The translations under genes and the position numbers were made by a program. Of a DNA stretch of 64,000 nt, positions 44,818-52,808 are shown piece after piece (positions within the stretch are counted from its first letter, which is position 1; every line of letters starts with the position of its first letter). Where the stretch lies: NCBI GenBank assembly GCA_964551335.1, contig CAZKCO010000019.1, forward strand, positions 45,486 to 109,485. Reading direction: 5' to 3'. The notes beneath the pieces were generated by a model. The model saw only the letters and a program-made list of their open reading frames with translations. It made no database searches and was not told the DNA's origin. Source of the stretch: Tunicatimonas sp964551335 (lineage in GTDB: Bacteria > Bacteroidota > Bacteroidia > Cytophagales > Cyclobacteriaceae).

Positions 44818-44867
44818 TGAATATCTTAACACTTTAACACCAAGAACTATAACACTATCATTCCTGT

Positions 44868-44898
44868 TTTGTAATGCCTGTCAATTCACTATTTTTGC
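44868..44898 (+). promoter_or_regulatory. Consensus Bacteroidota promoter of lpdA
   Basis: TTTG at 44868-44871, an 18-base spacer and TATTTTTG at 44890-44897 followed by C. Both boxes match the consensus (TTTG and TAnnTTTG) and the spacing is right. The ATG of lpdA is 31 bases after the -7 box. Confidence 0.85.
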
Positions 44899-44928
44899 AG
44901 CAATGCATTACCGAATAAAAACACAACT

Positions 44929-46335
44929 ATGGCAGAGAAATCATATGATCTTATTGTAATCGGAAGCGGACCCGGCGGCTATGTCGCAGCTATCCGGGCA
45001 GCACAGCTAGATATGAAGGTAGCGGTGGTAGAGAAGGCCGAACTGGGTGGAGTTTGCCTGAACTGGGGCTGTATCCCTACCAAAGCCCTATTAAAGAGTG
45101 CGCAGGTATTTGAGTACATTAAACATGCCCAGGACTACGGCATTACCGTGAAGGACGCTGAAGTAGACTTTGCCGGCATGGTGAAGCGAAGCCGCAATAC
45201 CGCCGGAAAAATGAGTAAGGGTATTCAGTTCTTATTCCGCAAAAATAAGATTGAAACGCTGGTAGGTCACGGCAAAATAGCCGGTAAAGGTAAAGTAGAA
45301 GTAAAAGGTGAAGATGGAAAGACGCAAACCTACTCAGCTAAACATATCATTCTGGCTACTGGGGGCCACGCTCGGGAGTTACCAAATATCCCAATCGATG
45401 GAGAGAAAATAATTGGGTACCGCAAGGCGATGGTGCTAGAGAAGCAACCTAAAAAGATGGTCGTAATTGGCTCGGGGGCTATCGGCAGCGAGTTCGCCTA
45501 CTTCTACAATGCCATCGGCACCGAAGTTACGCTAGTAGAGTACCTGCCAAATATCATTCCACTGGAAGATGAGGAAGTGTCCAAGCAGCTGGAGAAAATC
45601 TACAAGAAGAACGGTATCAAGGTGATGACCAACTCGGAGGTGACTTCGGTAGATACTAAAGGAAAAGGCTGTAAGGTGAAGGTAAAATCCAAGGATGGCA
45701 AAGAGACTACGATAGAGTGCGACGTGGTGCTCTCGGCTGTAGGGGTTGCTACCAACCTGGAAAACGTAGGAGTTGAAGCGGTAGGTCTAAAGCTGAACGA
45801 AAAGAAAACCCACGTGGAGGTGGACGATTTTTACCGCACCAACGTAGAAGGCATTTACGCTATTGGCGATATTGTGAAAGGTCCTGCGTTAGCTCATGTT
45901 GCTTCTGCCGAAGGCATTGTTTGTGTGGAAAAAATAGCTGGCCTGAACCCTGAACCTTTAGATTATAACAACCTGCCAGGTTGTACCTACTGCTGGCCCG
46001 AAGTAGCTTCGGTAGGTTACACCGAAAAGGCGGCCAAAGAAGCCGGGTACGATATCCGGGTAGGTAAGTTTCCTTTCTCCGCTTCAGGTAAGGCAAGTGC
46101 CGCCGGTGCGAACGAAGGCTTCGTAAAGGTAATCTTTGATAAGAAGTACGGCGAGTGGCTCGGGGCTCACATGATTGGGGCTAATGTAACCGAGATGATT
46201 GCCGAAGTGGTAGCGGCCCGCAAGCTAGAAACTACCGGCCATGAAATCATCAAATCAGTACACCCCCACCCTACCATGTCGGAAGCCGTAATGGAAGCCG
46301 CCGCGGCTGCCTACGAAGAGGTAATTCACTTGTAG
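44929..46335 (+). CDS. lpdA: Dihydrolipoyl dehydrogenase
   Basis: 468 residues. FAD-binding VIGSGPGGYVAAIRAAQL at the N-terminus, the redox-active disulfide GGVCLNWGCIPTKALL (Cys 43 and 48), NAD-binding VVIGSGAIGSEFAYFYNAIG, the second FAD motif GIYAIGDIVKGPALAHVASA, and the C-terminal HPHPTMSEAVMEAA with the His-Glu pair. It is the E3 component shared by pyruvate, 2-oxoglutarate and branched-chain dehydrogenase complexes and re-oxidises the dihydrolipoyl group. The gene stands alone, with its own promoter and terminator; E1/E2 genes are not in the window. Confidence 0.97.
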   Translation: MAEKSYDLIVIGSGPGGYVAAIRAAQLDMKVAVVEKAELGGVCLNWGCIPTKALLKSAQVFEYIKHAQDYGITVKDAEVDFAGMVKRSRNTAGKMSKGIQFLFRKNKIETLVGHGKIAGKGKVEVKGEDGKTQTYSAKHIILATGGHARELPNIPIDGEKIIGYRKAMVLEKQPKKMVVIGSGAIGSEFAYFYNAIGTEVTLVEYLPNIIPLEDEEVSKQLEKIYKKNGIKVMTNSEVTSVDTKGKGCKVKVKSKDGKETTIECDVVLSAVGVATNLENVGVEAVGLKLNEKKTHVEVDDFYRTNVEGIYAIGDIVKGPALAHVASAEGIVCVEKIAGLNPEPLDYNNLPGCTYCWPEVASVGYTEKAAKEAGYDIRVGKFPFSASGKASAAGANEGFVKVIFDKKYGEWLGAHMIGANVTEMIAEVVAARKLETTGHEIIKSVHPHPTMSEAVMEAAAAAYEEVIHL

Positions 46336-46357
46336 GGAGATACAACCAAATATTTGC

Positions 46358-46390
46358 AAAAGGTAGATTCGTAACGAGTCTACCTTTTTT
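46358..46390 (+). terminator. Rho-independent terminator of lpdA
   Basis: The hairpin arms AAAGGTAGA and TCTACCTTT enclose an 11-base loop and are followed by T6. It may also serve the convergent GH97 gene in the other direction. Confidence 0.88.
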
Positions 46391-46411
46391 GTTTTGAGAA
46401 CAGAATATTGC

Positions 46412-48532
46412 TTACTGTTTTATCAAACTGATAGCAAAGCCGCCGCCGGGAGCCAGTTCAATAGGTAGTTCGGCAGAAGAATTGACTTCTATACGCTCGA
46501 TATTAATGCTAGTAGGATTATCCTCCCAATGGGCGTCAGCTCCATCTCGGTAGAGGGTAGCAATGTATTCGGACTCTGGTTCCAGAAAATCAAAATTGAC
46601 TGTAATAGTGCGGGCTTCTTCATCGGTGATGCCACCTACGAACCAGTTTCCGCTTTCCCGCTCTTCGCGGGCAATCGTCACAAAATCGCCCACTTCGCCA
46701 TTGAGCACTCTAGTTCGTTCCCAATTCACTCCCACATCGCGGATGAATTGAAATGCGGGTTGTCCTTCGTAGCTTTCCGGTAGGTCGGCCGCCATTTGTA
46801 CCGGACTGTAAATAACCACGTACAGCGCCAGCTGATGCGCTAAAGTGGTATTTACCTGATTGCCTTCTTTGTATGGCGCCATTTTAATGTTGAAGATGCC
46901 GGGAGTAAAATCAATAGGACCACTGAGCATCCGGGTAAAGGCTACAATCGGCAAGTGTTCGGGCGGATTGCCCCCGTCGGAAGCCCAGGCGTTAAACTCC
47001 TGCCCCCTTAAACCTTCGCGGGCAATCATATTGGGGTAGGTACGTCGCAACCCGGTAGCCTTAATCGGTTCGTGGGCGTTTACTGCTACCTGATAATCCG
47101 CAGCTTTAATAGCCGCATTGTTGTAATGATTTACCATCCACTGCCCGTGGTGGTACTCACCCTTCGGAATAATTGGCCCCACGTAACCCGACTTCACCGA
47201 ATGAATCCCCAGCGATTGCATCAGGGCGTAAGCGGTATCCATCTGTTGTTCGTAAGTACGGGGGGCTGCCGAGGTTTCGTGGTGCATGATTAGCTCTACG
47301 CCTTTCTCCCGCCCGTAACGGACAACTTCCTCCAGGTCGTAATCAGGATAAGAGGTGATAAAATCGAAGACACCCTCCCGGTCTTCAAAGCCAATCCAGT
47401 GATCCCAGCCGGTGTTCCAACCTTCCACTAGCAAACCCTTAATACCGTTCTCCGCCGCAAAATCGATGTAACGCTTGGCGTTTTCGGTGGTAGCTCCGTG
47501 CTTGCTGCCGGTCACCTGATCGGTAGTGAAGGTAGACATGTCCTGGGTACCCTCCATATCCCAGGTAGAGATACCCAGGTGCATTTCCCACCAGATGCCG
47601 ACGTATTTCATCGGGGTGAACCAGCTAATGTCACCCAGTCTATTGGGCTCGTTCAGATTAACAATCAGTTTGGACTCGATTAGCCCAGGGGCATCTTCAC
47701 TAATCTGAATGGTCCGCCAGGGGGAGCTAAACGGTAAGCCCCGCTTTACTTTATAGCCTAAGCGGTCAGAGCCCACCAGGACACTTTCCATTCGCATATT
47801 TTCCGGATCAATGCGCAGTGTCATGCCCGCATAGTCGATCAGGGCCGCTTCGTGAAAACTAAGGTGTAGCCCATCGGCAGTACGCATCGTAATGGGAGTA
47901 TTCACTGCGTTCTCCGGGATATAGGATGAGTTCAGGTCGGGATGATCACGCTTGGTGGTAGCGTCAATTCCGGTAAAAGAACTCGTATTGTACAAATGCT
48001 CGTAAATATCCCAGTCGCCGGGCTGCCACCAGCAAGTGTGATCACCAGTGAGCGAAAACTGACTTTTTTCGTCAGTGATGATTAGTGTATCTATTCCTTC
48101 CTGTTCAGGAAAGTGGTACCGAAAAGCCACTCCATCATCATACGCCCGAAAGTAAATATCCAGCATTCGGTTGGGCGCTTCTTTTTCTTGTAAGTGCACC
48201 ACCAACTCGTTGTAGCGATTGCGCACATTCCGCTGTTCGCCCCAGGGCATCTCCCAGGTTTCGTTTTCAGAATTAGTATCGGTTCCGGTCACTTCTAACC
48301 CGCCAGTCAGCTCTGGTTGGTTCTGAAATTCAAATCCTAAAGAGGAAGGTTGGATAACCGCTGTCCCTTGCTGCATTACGGAGTAGGTGGGAATACCATT
48401 TTTCTCTAATGAAAAGTCAATCGTGATGTTCTCCGAAGGAGATGAAACAGAAGCGGTCATAGTACTTTCGGAGCTAGTGCAACTAACGATAAACAGCGTA
48501 ACAAGAGTCAGAAGTATTGTAGCAGTTCTCAT
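46412..48532 (-). CDS. Glycoside hydrolase family 97 lipoprotein
   Basis: 706 residues. A lipoprotein signal (TLFIVSC) precedes a beta-super-sandwich N-terminal domain with RAYDDGVAFRYHFPEQ. The catalytic barrel contains KYVGIWWEMHLGISTWDMEG, NGIKGLLVEGWNTGWDHWIG, the VNAHEPIKATGLRRTYPN motif and NMIAREGLRGQEFNAW, then MLSGPIDFTPGIFN. GH97 enzymes are Ca-dependent alpha-glucosidases (SusB type, inverting) or alpha-galactosidases (retaining). The conserved Glu in NAHEP and in REGLRGQEF points to the SusB-like inverting type, but this should be tested. It is not part of the SusC/SusD operon here and appears monocistronic. Confidence 0.93.
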   Translation of the reverse strand: MRTATILLTLVTLFIVSCTSSESTMTASVSSPSENITIDFSLEKNGIPTYSVMQQGTAVIQPSSLGFEFQNQPELTGGLEVTGTDTNSENETWEMPWGEQRNVRNRYNELVVHLQEKEAPNRMLDIYFRAYDDGVAFRYHFPEQEGIDTLIITDEKSQFSLTGDHTCWWQPGDWDIYEHLYNTSSFTGIDATTKRDHPDLNSSYIPENAVNTPITMRTADGLHLSFHEAALIDYAGMTLRIDPENMRMESVLVGSDRLGYKVKRGLPFSSPWRTIQISEDAPGLIESKLIVNLNEPNRLGDISWFTPMKYVGIWWEMHLGISTWDMEGTQDMSTFTTDQVTGSKHGATTENAKRYIDFAAENGIKGLLVEGWNTGWDHWIGFEDREGVFDFITSYPDYDLEEVVRYGREKGVELIMHHETSAAPRTYEQQMDTAYALMQSLGIHSVKSGYVGPIIPKGEYHHGQWMVNHYNNAAIKAADYQVAVNAHEPIKATGLRRTYPNMIAREGLRGQEFNAWASDGGNPPEHLPIVAFTRMLSGPIDFTPGIFNIKMAPYKEGNQVNTTLAHQLALYVVIYSPVQMAADLPESYEGQPAFQFIRDVGVNWERTRVLNGEVGDFVTIAREERESGNWFVGGITDEEARTITVNFDFLEPESEYIATLYRDGADAHWEDNPTSINIERIEVNSSAELPIELAPGGGFAISLIKQ

Positions 48533-48642
48533 AGTGCTGGGTTGATATGGTTTACTTCACCAACCGAAGTAGAAATAAGTTTGTTTTTTACGAATACAGC
48601 CAATAGTCCACAGTTTTTATTCTCTTTCTTAAGACTCCGGTT

Positions 48643-49131
48643 TTAGTACTGAGTTTTATCAGTCTTACCATTCCACTCATCAAATAACTCCACTGCTTCC
48701 GGCTGACCTAATTGCTGATATTCTAGCTTACGCTCCGGCCAGGGCAAGGCCATCTCTTCGTATAGCCACTCATCATCAAAATTAGCACTCGCGGCATCGT
48801 GGCGGGTAGCAGCGAAAACAATCCGGTCGATACGAGCCCAGTAAATGGCTCCTAGGCACATGGGGCAGGGTTCGCAGGAAGTATACAAAGTACAATCTCC
48901 TAGCTCAAATGTATTTAGCTGCTGGCAGGCATCCCGGATAGCGTTCATTTCAGCGTGGGCGGTAGGGTCGTTACTGGAGGTGACCCGGTTCTGTCCGCGC
49001 CCGACAATTTCCTGACCTCTCACCACAATTGCCCCAAATGGCCCACCTAAGTTAGTATTCATTCCCTCTCGCGCCAAGTCAATAGCAACGGAAATAAAGT
49101 ATTCATCGTCTTTTCTGGGGGCTTTTTCCAT
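48643..49131 (-). CDS. guaD: Guanine deaminase
   Basis: 162 residues from ATG 49131 (MEKAPRKDDEYF); a longer reading runs into the preceding terminator and is rejected. Cytidine deaminase fold with the zinc site HAEMNAIRDA (His 59, Glu 61) and SCEPCPMCLGAIYWARIDRI (Cys 89 and 92). The C-terminal FAATRHDAASANFDDEWLYE is typical of the GuaD subgroup and closely resembles Bacillus GuaD. It converts guanine to xanthine and ammonia, in the cytoplasm. The gene lies after the fasciclin lipoprotein, with a terminator between them. Confidence 0.93.
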   Translation of the reverse strand: MEKAPRKDDEYFISVAIDLAREGMNTNLGGPFGAIVVRGQEIVGRGQNRVTSSNDPTAHAEMNAIRDACQQLNTFELGDCTLYTSCEPCPMCLGAIYWARIDRIVFAATRHDAASANFDDEWLYEEMALPWPERKLEYQQLGQPEAVELFDEWNGKTDKTQY

Positions 49132-49156
49132 AACTGCTAAGATAGCAAGACAGCGT

Positions 49157-49192
49157 AAAAAAATAGGCAGATGCTCCGAAGAACACCTGCCT
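49157..49192 (-). terminator. Rho-independent terminator of the fasciclin gene
   Basis: Read on the minus strand, AGGCAGGTGTTC, the tetraloop TTCG and GAGCATCTGCCT form a 12-bp stem with two G-U pairs, followed by seven T. The stem begins 28 bases after the fasciclin stop codon. Confidence 0.9.
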
Positions 49193-49219
49193 GAGATACA
49201 ATTTAGATTTGTTTTTTCT

Positions 49220-51139
49220 TTATTCAGGAAGTAATACCTGATCAATCACGTGAACAACTCCGTTGGTGGCTAAAATATTCACACCAGTTACCTCAGCATC
49301 TTCGCTGTCTGCGTTAAGATCAGCAATAGTTACCGGATCGGCCACCGTAACGGTTATGTCTCCACCTCCGGCAGTGGTCACCGCGCCACTCGCTAAGTCA
49401 GTAGAGAATACTGCGGCGTCAGCTACTACGTGATACAATAAGATCGCTCGTAGTGTTGCCGGATCAGCCGCTTCAACCGCTGCTACGTCGGCAAAACCGG
49501 CTGCGTTAAAGGCGGCATCAGTAGGAGCGAATACGGTAAATGTACCATCACCGCTTAATAGCTCTACTAAATCTCCATCGGTATCGTCAGCATTTTGCAG
49601 TGCTGCTAACAGTAGCGTGAACTCAGGAGTATCGGCTCCCGCAGAAGCTACCACGATCTCGGCGATAGAACTCATCGGCGGCACTAATACGCCGTCAATA
49701 GCGTGTACTACTCCATTACCGGCCTCTATATCAGGAATGATTACCTGGGTATTACCATTCAGGAAGATTCCGTCTTCTCCATTGTTACTAATATAAATGG
49801 CTTCACCGATCTCATCTTCGTCGTCATCGTCGTATAAACTAGCGGCCGACGATGGGCCAGCGGCGATAGCCGTTGAAGGCACTTCAGCACCTAATACGTG
49901 ATACAGCAGAATATTAGCTAACATATCTGAAGCAAGTAGCTCAGATGCGTCGGCAAAATCGCTGGCATCAATGTAGGCGGCAAATGCATCGTTGGTAGGG
50001 GCAAATACGGTTAACGTAGCGTCGGCATCGGTAAGAGCACCATCTAGCTCAGCAGTTTCTACGGCGGTTACTAGCGTAGTAAATCGACCTTCGGCATCGA
50101 ATATTGCCGGTTGCAATACAGTACCTAAGCTATTCAGAATAAATTCAGGAACCAGTACGGCATCAATCACATGAACTACTCCGTTGCTCGCTGAAACATT
50201 AGCTAATCCATCTACTACGTTCACGGTTCCGTTAAGAGTTACTCCGTCGGTTGCATCAATAGCAATACTGCTACCTTCTAATGTTTCTTCAGAATCAGTA
50301 AGATCAGCAGCTGTTTTGGCTGCGCCTAAAATATGGTATCGTAGTACGCGTTCTAATACGTAATCAGGTACATCATCTAATCCTTCAAAAGTACCACCAG
50401 TGGCAGTAGCTAGCGTGCTCAACAGGGCCGCAAAAGCATCGTTGGTGGGTGCGAATACCGTCAACGTAGCGGTTTCATCTCCAGCAGCATCTAGTAGACT
50501 AGGTACTCGCTCTAGCGCGGCTACTAGTGTGCTTAGTGCTTCAGTTTCGGTGGCAATTTCAGCAATAGTTTTGGGTGCTGGTTGAATAACAAATCCTTCC
50601 GGCACTAGTACTTCGTCAATAGCGTGAATAACTCCGTTAGTAGCTTCAATATCGGCTACAACAACGGTAGCGTTACCTACAGTTACGGTACCTCCGCTAA
50701 CGCCAATGGTTAAGTCCTCTCCGCTTAGTAAAGTAGGCACTGTTTGTCCATCGGTTAAATCGGAAGAAAGTGCTTTACCGTTGGCTACGTGGTACTGCAG
50801 AATTTGCACCAGCGACTCTTCACTGATATCTTCTAAGGCATCAATCCCATCGGCGCTGGCCAACAGTGCTTCAAAGGCATCATCGGTAGGCGCAAATACG
50901 GTAAATGGACCAGCTCCGGCCAGGTCATCGTCTAGCCCCGCGGCCACTACGGCTTGTACTAACACTTCAAATCGGTCGTCACCTTGAGCAATCTCTACAA
51001 TGTTCTGCGTAGGTTCCGGATCGGGGGTCATATCATCATCCCCATCATCATCACCACAACCGGCTAAAAATAATAAGCTTAAACTAAAGACTCCGGCTAG
51101 GCGGAGTAGGCGATAAAAATCAATAGTTGGTTTTCTCAT
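49220..51139 (-). CDS. Lipoprotein with four fasciclin (FAS1) domains
   Basis: 639 residues. Lipobox LFLAGC followed by GDDDGDDD, an ideal acidic surface-export signal. Four FAS1 domains follow, each with the FTVFAPTDDAF / LTVFAPTNDAF H1 box and the YHV/YHI plus VVHxIDxVLxP H2 box (ends near residues 180, 340, 485 and 638). FAS1 domains mediate adhesion or matrix interaction and are found on surfaces of many marine bacteria. The composition is strongly acidic and rich in Ala and Thr. The gene has its own terminator; a weak promoter (TTG, 19 bases, TATGTTCA) is seen upstream. Confidence 0.93.
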   Translation of the reverse strand: MRKPTIDFYRLLRLAGVFSLSLLFLAGCGDDDGDDDMTPDPEPTQNIVEIAQGDDRFEVLVQAVVAAGLDDDLAGAGPFTVFAPTDDAFEALLASADGIDALEDISEESLVQILQYHVANGKALSSDLTDGQTVPTLLSGEDLTIGVSGGTVTVGNATVVVADIEATNGVIHAIDEVLVPEGFVIQPAPKTIAEIATETEALSTLVAALERVPSLLDAAGDETATLTVFAPTNDAFAALLSTLATATGGTFEGLDDVPDYVLERVLRYHILGAAKTAADLTDSEETLEGSSIAIDATDGVTLNGTVNVVDGLANVSASNGVVHVIDAVLVPEFILNSLGTVLQPAIFDAEGRFTTLVTAVETAELDGALTDADATLTVFAPTNDAFAAYIDASDFADASELLASDMLANILLYHVLGAEVPSTAIAAGPSSAASLYDDDDEDEIGEAIYISNNGEDGIFLNGNTQVIIPDIEAGNGVVHAIDGVLVPPMSSIAEIVVASAGADTPEFTLLLAALQNADDTDGDLVELLSGDGTFTVFAPTDAAFNAAGFADVAAVEAADPATLRAILLYHVVADAAVFSTDLASGAVTTAGGGDITVTVADPVTIADLNADSEDAEVTGVNILATNGVVHVIDQVLLPE

Positions 51140-51452
51140 TGTCTAAAAATGTTTTGTAGAATATGATTTCTGAACATATCTGTTTAACAGGTTTGAGCAA
51201 CAGTTGTCTTAACAAAAGTCATATAATGCCCGGGTTTTGGAGTGAACTGTTGAATTAATAGCCTGAACTGTTACACAATACTCCTTTTTGTCTGCTTACC
51301 GTTAAACCAGAAATCTGGAAGTCGTTTTGGGGGTCCTTAATCTTATTCCGGAAAATATGATCGATCGGAATTGATCTATTCGTCGGATAAATCGTACATA
51401 TCAATAAGGAAGGTAGTTCTTCCGGCGTTATTGTTGTAGTAGTAGACGGTAT
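51140..51452. other. Intergenic region upstream of the fasciclin and saccharopine dehydrogenase genes
   Basis: 313 bases between divergent genes. On the minus strand TTG, 19 bases and TATGTTCA form a candidate promoter for the fasciclin gene. Otherwise I see no structure. A 68-codon minus-strand frame here lacks a signal, conserved motif or good start and is not called. Confidence 0.6.
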
Positions 51453-52808
51453 ATGAAACACATTTTGATTTTAGGAGCTGGACGCTCTTCAGCAGCCCTT
51501 ATTCAGTATTTAAGTGAGCAAAGCACCCTGCACGATTGGAAGATTTCGGTAGCCGATGCCTCCGAATTAGCAATTACTTTGCTTCAACAGAAATATCCGG
51601 CCATTGAAACTCAGCAGTTAGACGTGCTGGACGATACTGCCCGGCAAACCATTATTGAGCCTACCGATCTGGTGATATCCATGCTGCCCGCCCGCTTTCA
51701 TATCCACGTGGTACACACCTGTCTGGCGTTAGGCAAACACCTCATTACGGCTTCGTACGCCAACGATGAAGTACGGCAGCTCCAAGCCGAGATTACCAAT
51801 AAAAATCTGACCTTTCTGTACGAATGCGGTTTGGACCCCGGACTGGACCATATGTCGGCCATGCGCACTATTGATGAGATTAAGACGGAAGGCGGCAAAG
51901 TTACCTCCTTTCAGTCGTTTTGCGGTGGATTGATGGCTCCCGGGTCGGATGATAACCCCTGGCGCTATAAATTTACCTGGAACCCCCGTAATGTGGTATT
52001 GGCTGGGAAATTCGGTACGGCCCAGTACCTTTATAAAGGCCGTTACAAAAATATTCCCCATCACCAGGTTTTCAAACGTCTTACCGCCGTTGAAGTGCCT
52101 GGCTACGGCCGCTTCGAGGCATACCCTAACCGCGACTCACTCAAGTATCGCGCCATGTACGGGCTGTACGATGCCGAAACTATTTTACGCGGTACGTTGC
52201 GCCGACCGGGTTTCTGCGCGGCCTGGCACGCTTTTATTCAACTGGGTTTGACCGACGATAGCTACGAGGTCCGTAATCTGGAGAATATGACGTACGGAGA
52301 TTTTGTCCGGGCCTATTTACCCTATAGCGAAGACGATTTGGTAACTAACTTCAGCCGCTACATTGGAGTGGATATTACTTCGGAGCTGATGGAACGAATT
52401 ACCTGGCTTGGTTTGCTAGACGAAAAACCGATTGGCCTTACTAAAGCATCACCGGCCGATGTACTACAAAAGCTACTGGAAGATAAGTGGCAAACTCAGC
52501 CTGACGATGAAGATATGATTGTGATGCAGCACCTGATTGAACATCAGCAGGGTGAAGAGAAATATTTTACGAAATCGTCTTTAGTAGTAACCGGTAGCCT
52601 AAATGGCCTATCGGCCATGGCAAAAACAGTAGGTTACCCGTTAGGCATTGCCGCTAAACTGATTTTGAGTAACAGGATTTCCCAAAAAGGCTTATTAATT
52701 CCGGTACATCAAGAGATCTATGAGCCTATTCTGACTGAGCTCAGTACTTTAGGCATCTCGTTTGAAGAAACTACGAATTCTCTATCTCCCGTGCTTGAAA
52801 CGAGCTAA
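51453..52808 (+). CDS. Saccharopine dehydrogenase family protein
   Basis: 451 residues. The N-terminal Rossmann fold starts ILILGAGRSSAALIQYLSEQ; the middle has DLVISMLPARFHIHVVHTCL, LGKHLITASYANDEVRQL, LYECGLDPGLDHMSAMRTID and SFCGGLMAPGSDDNPWRYKF, all typical of the saccharopine dehydrogenase C-terminal domain proteins (LYS9/AASS-SDH type). It splits saccharopine to glutamate and aminoadipate semialdehyde, or acts in reverse. The lysine-ketoglutarate reductase partner is not in the window. The last 38 bases overlap the convergent histidine kinase gene. A DUF1338 protein and an ALDH7 enzyme nearby support a role in lysine degradation. Confidence 0.9.
   Translation: MKHILILGAGRSSAALIQYLSEQSTLHDWKISVADASELAITLLQQKYPAIETQQLDVLDDTARQTIIEPTDLVISMLPARFHIHVVHTCLALGKHLITASYANDEVRQLQAEITNKNLTFLYECGLDPGLDHMSAMRTIDEIKTEGGKVTSFQSFCGGLMAPGSDDNPWRYKFTWNPRNVVLAGKFGTAQYLYKGRYKNIPHHQVFKRLTAVEVPGYGRFEAYPNRDSLKYRAMYGLYDAETILRGTLRRPGFCAAWHAFIQLGLTDDSYEVRNLENMTYGDFVRAYLPYSEDDLVTNFSRYIGVDITSELMERITWLGLLDEKPIGLTKASPADVLQKLLEDKWQTQPDDEDMIVMQHLIEHQQGEEKYFTKSSLVVTGSLNGLSAMAKTVGYPLGIAAKLILSNRISQKGLLIPVHQEIYEPILTELSTLGISFEETTNSLSPVLETS

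Noticed and set aside
51255..51461. 68-codon minus-strand frame upstream of saccharopine dehydrogenase
   Set aside because: Overlaps the start of the real gene on the other strand and lacks any recognisable feature.
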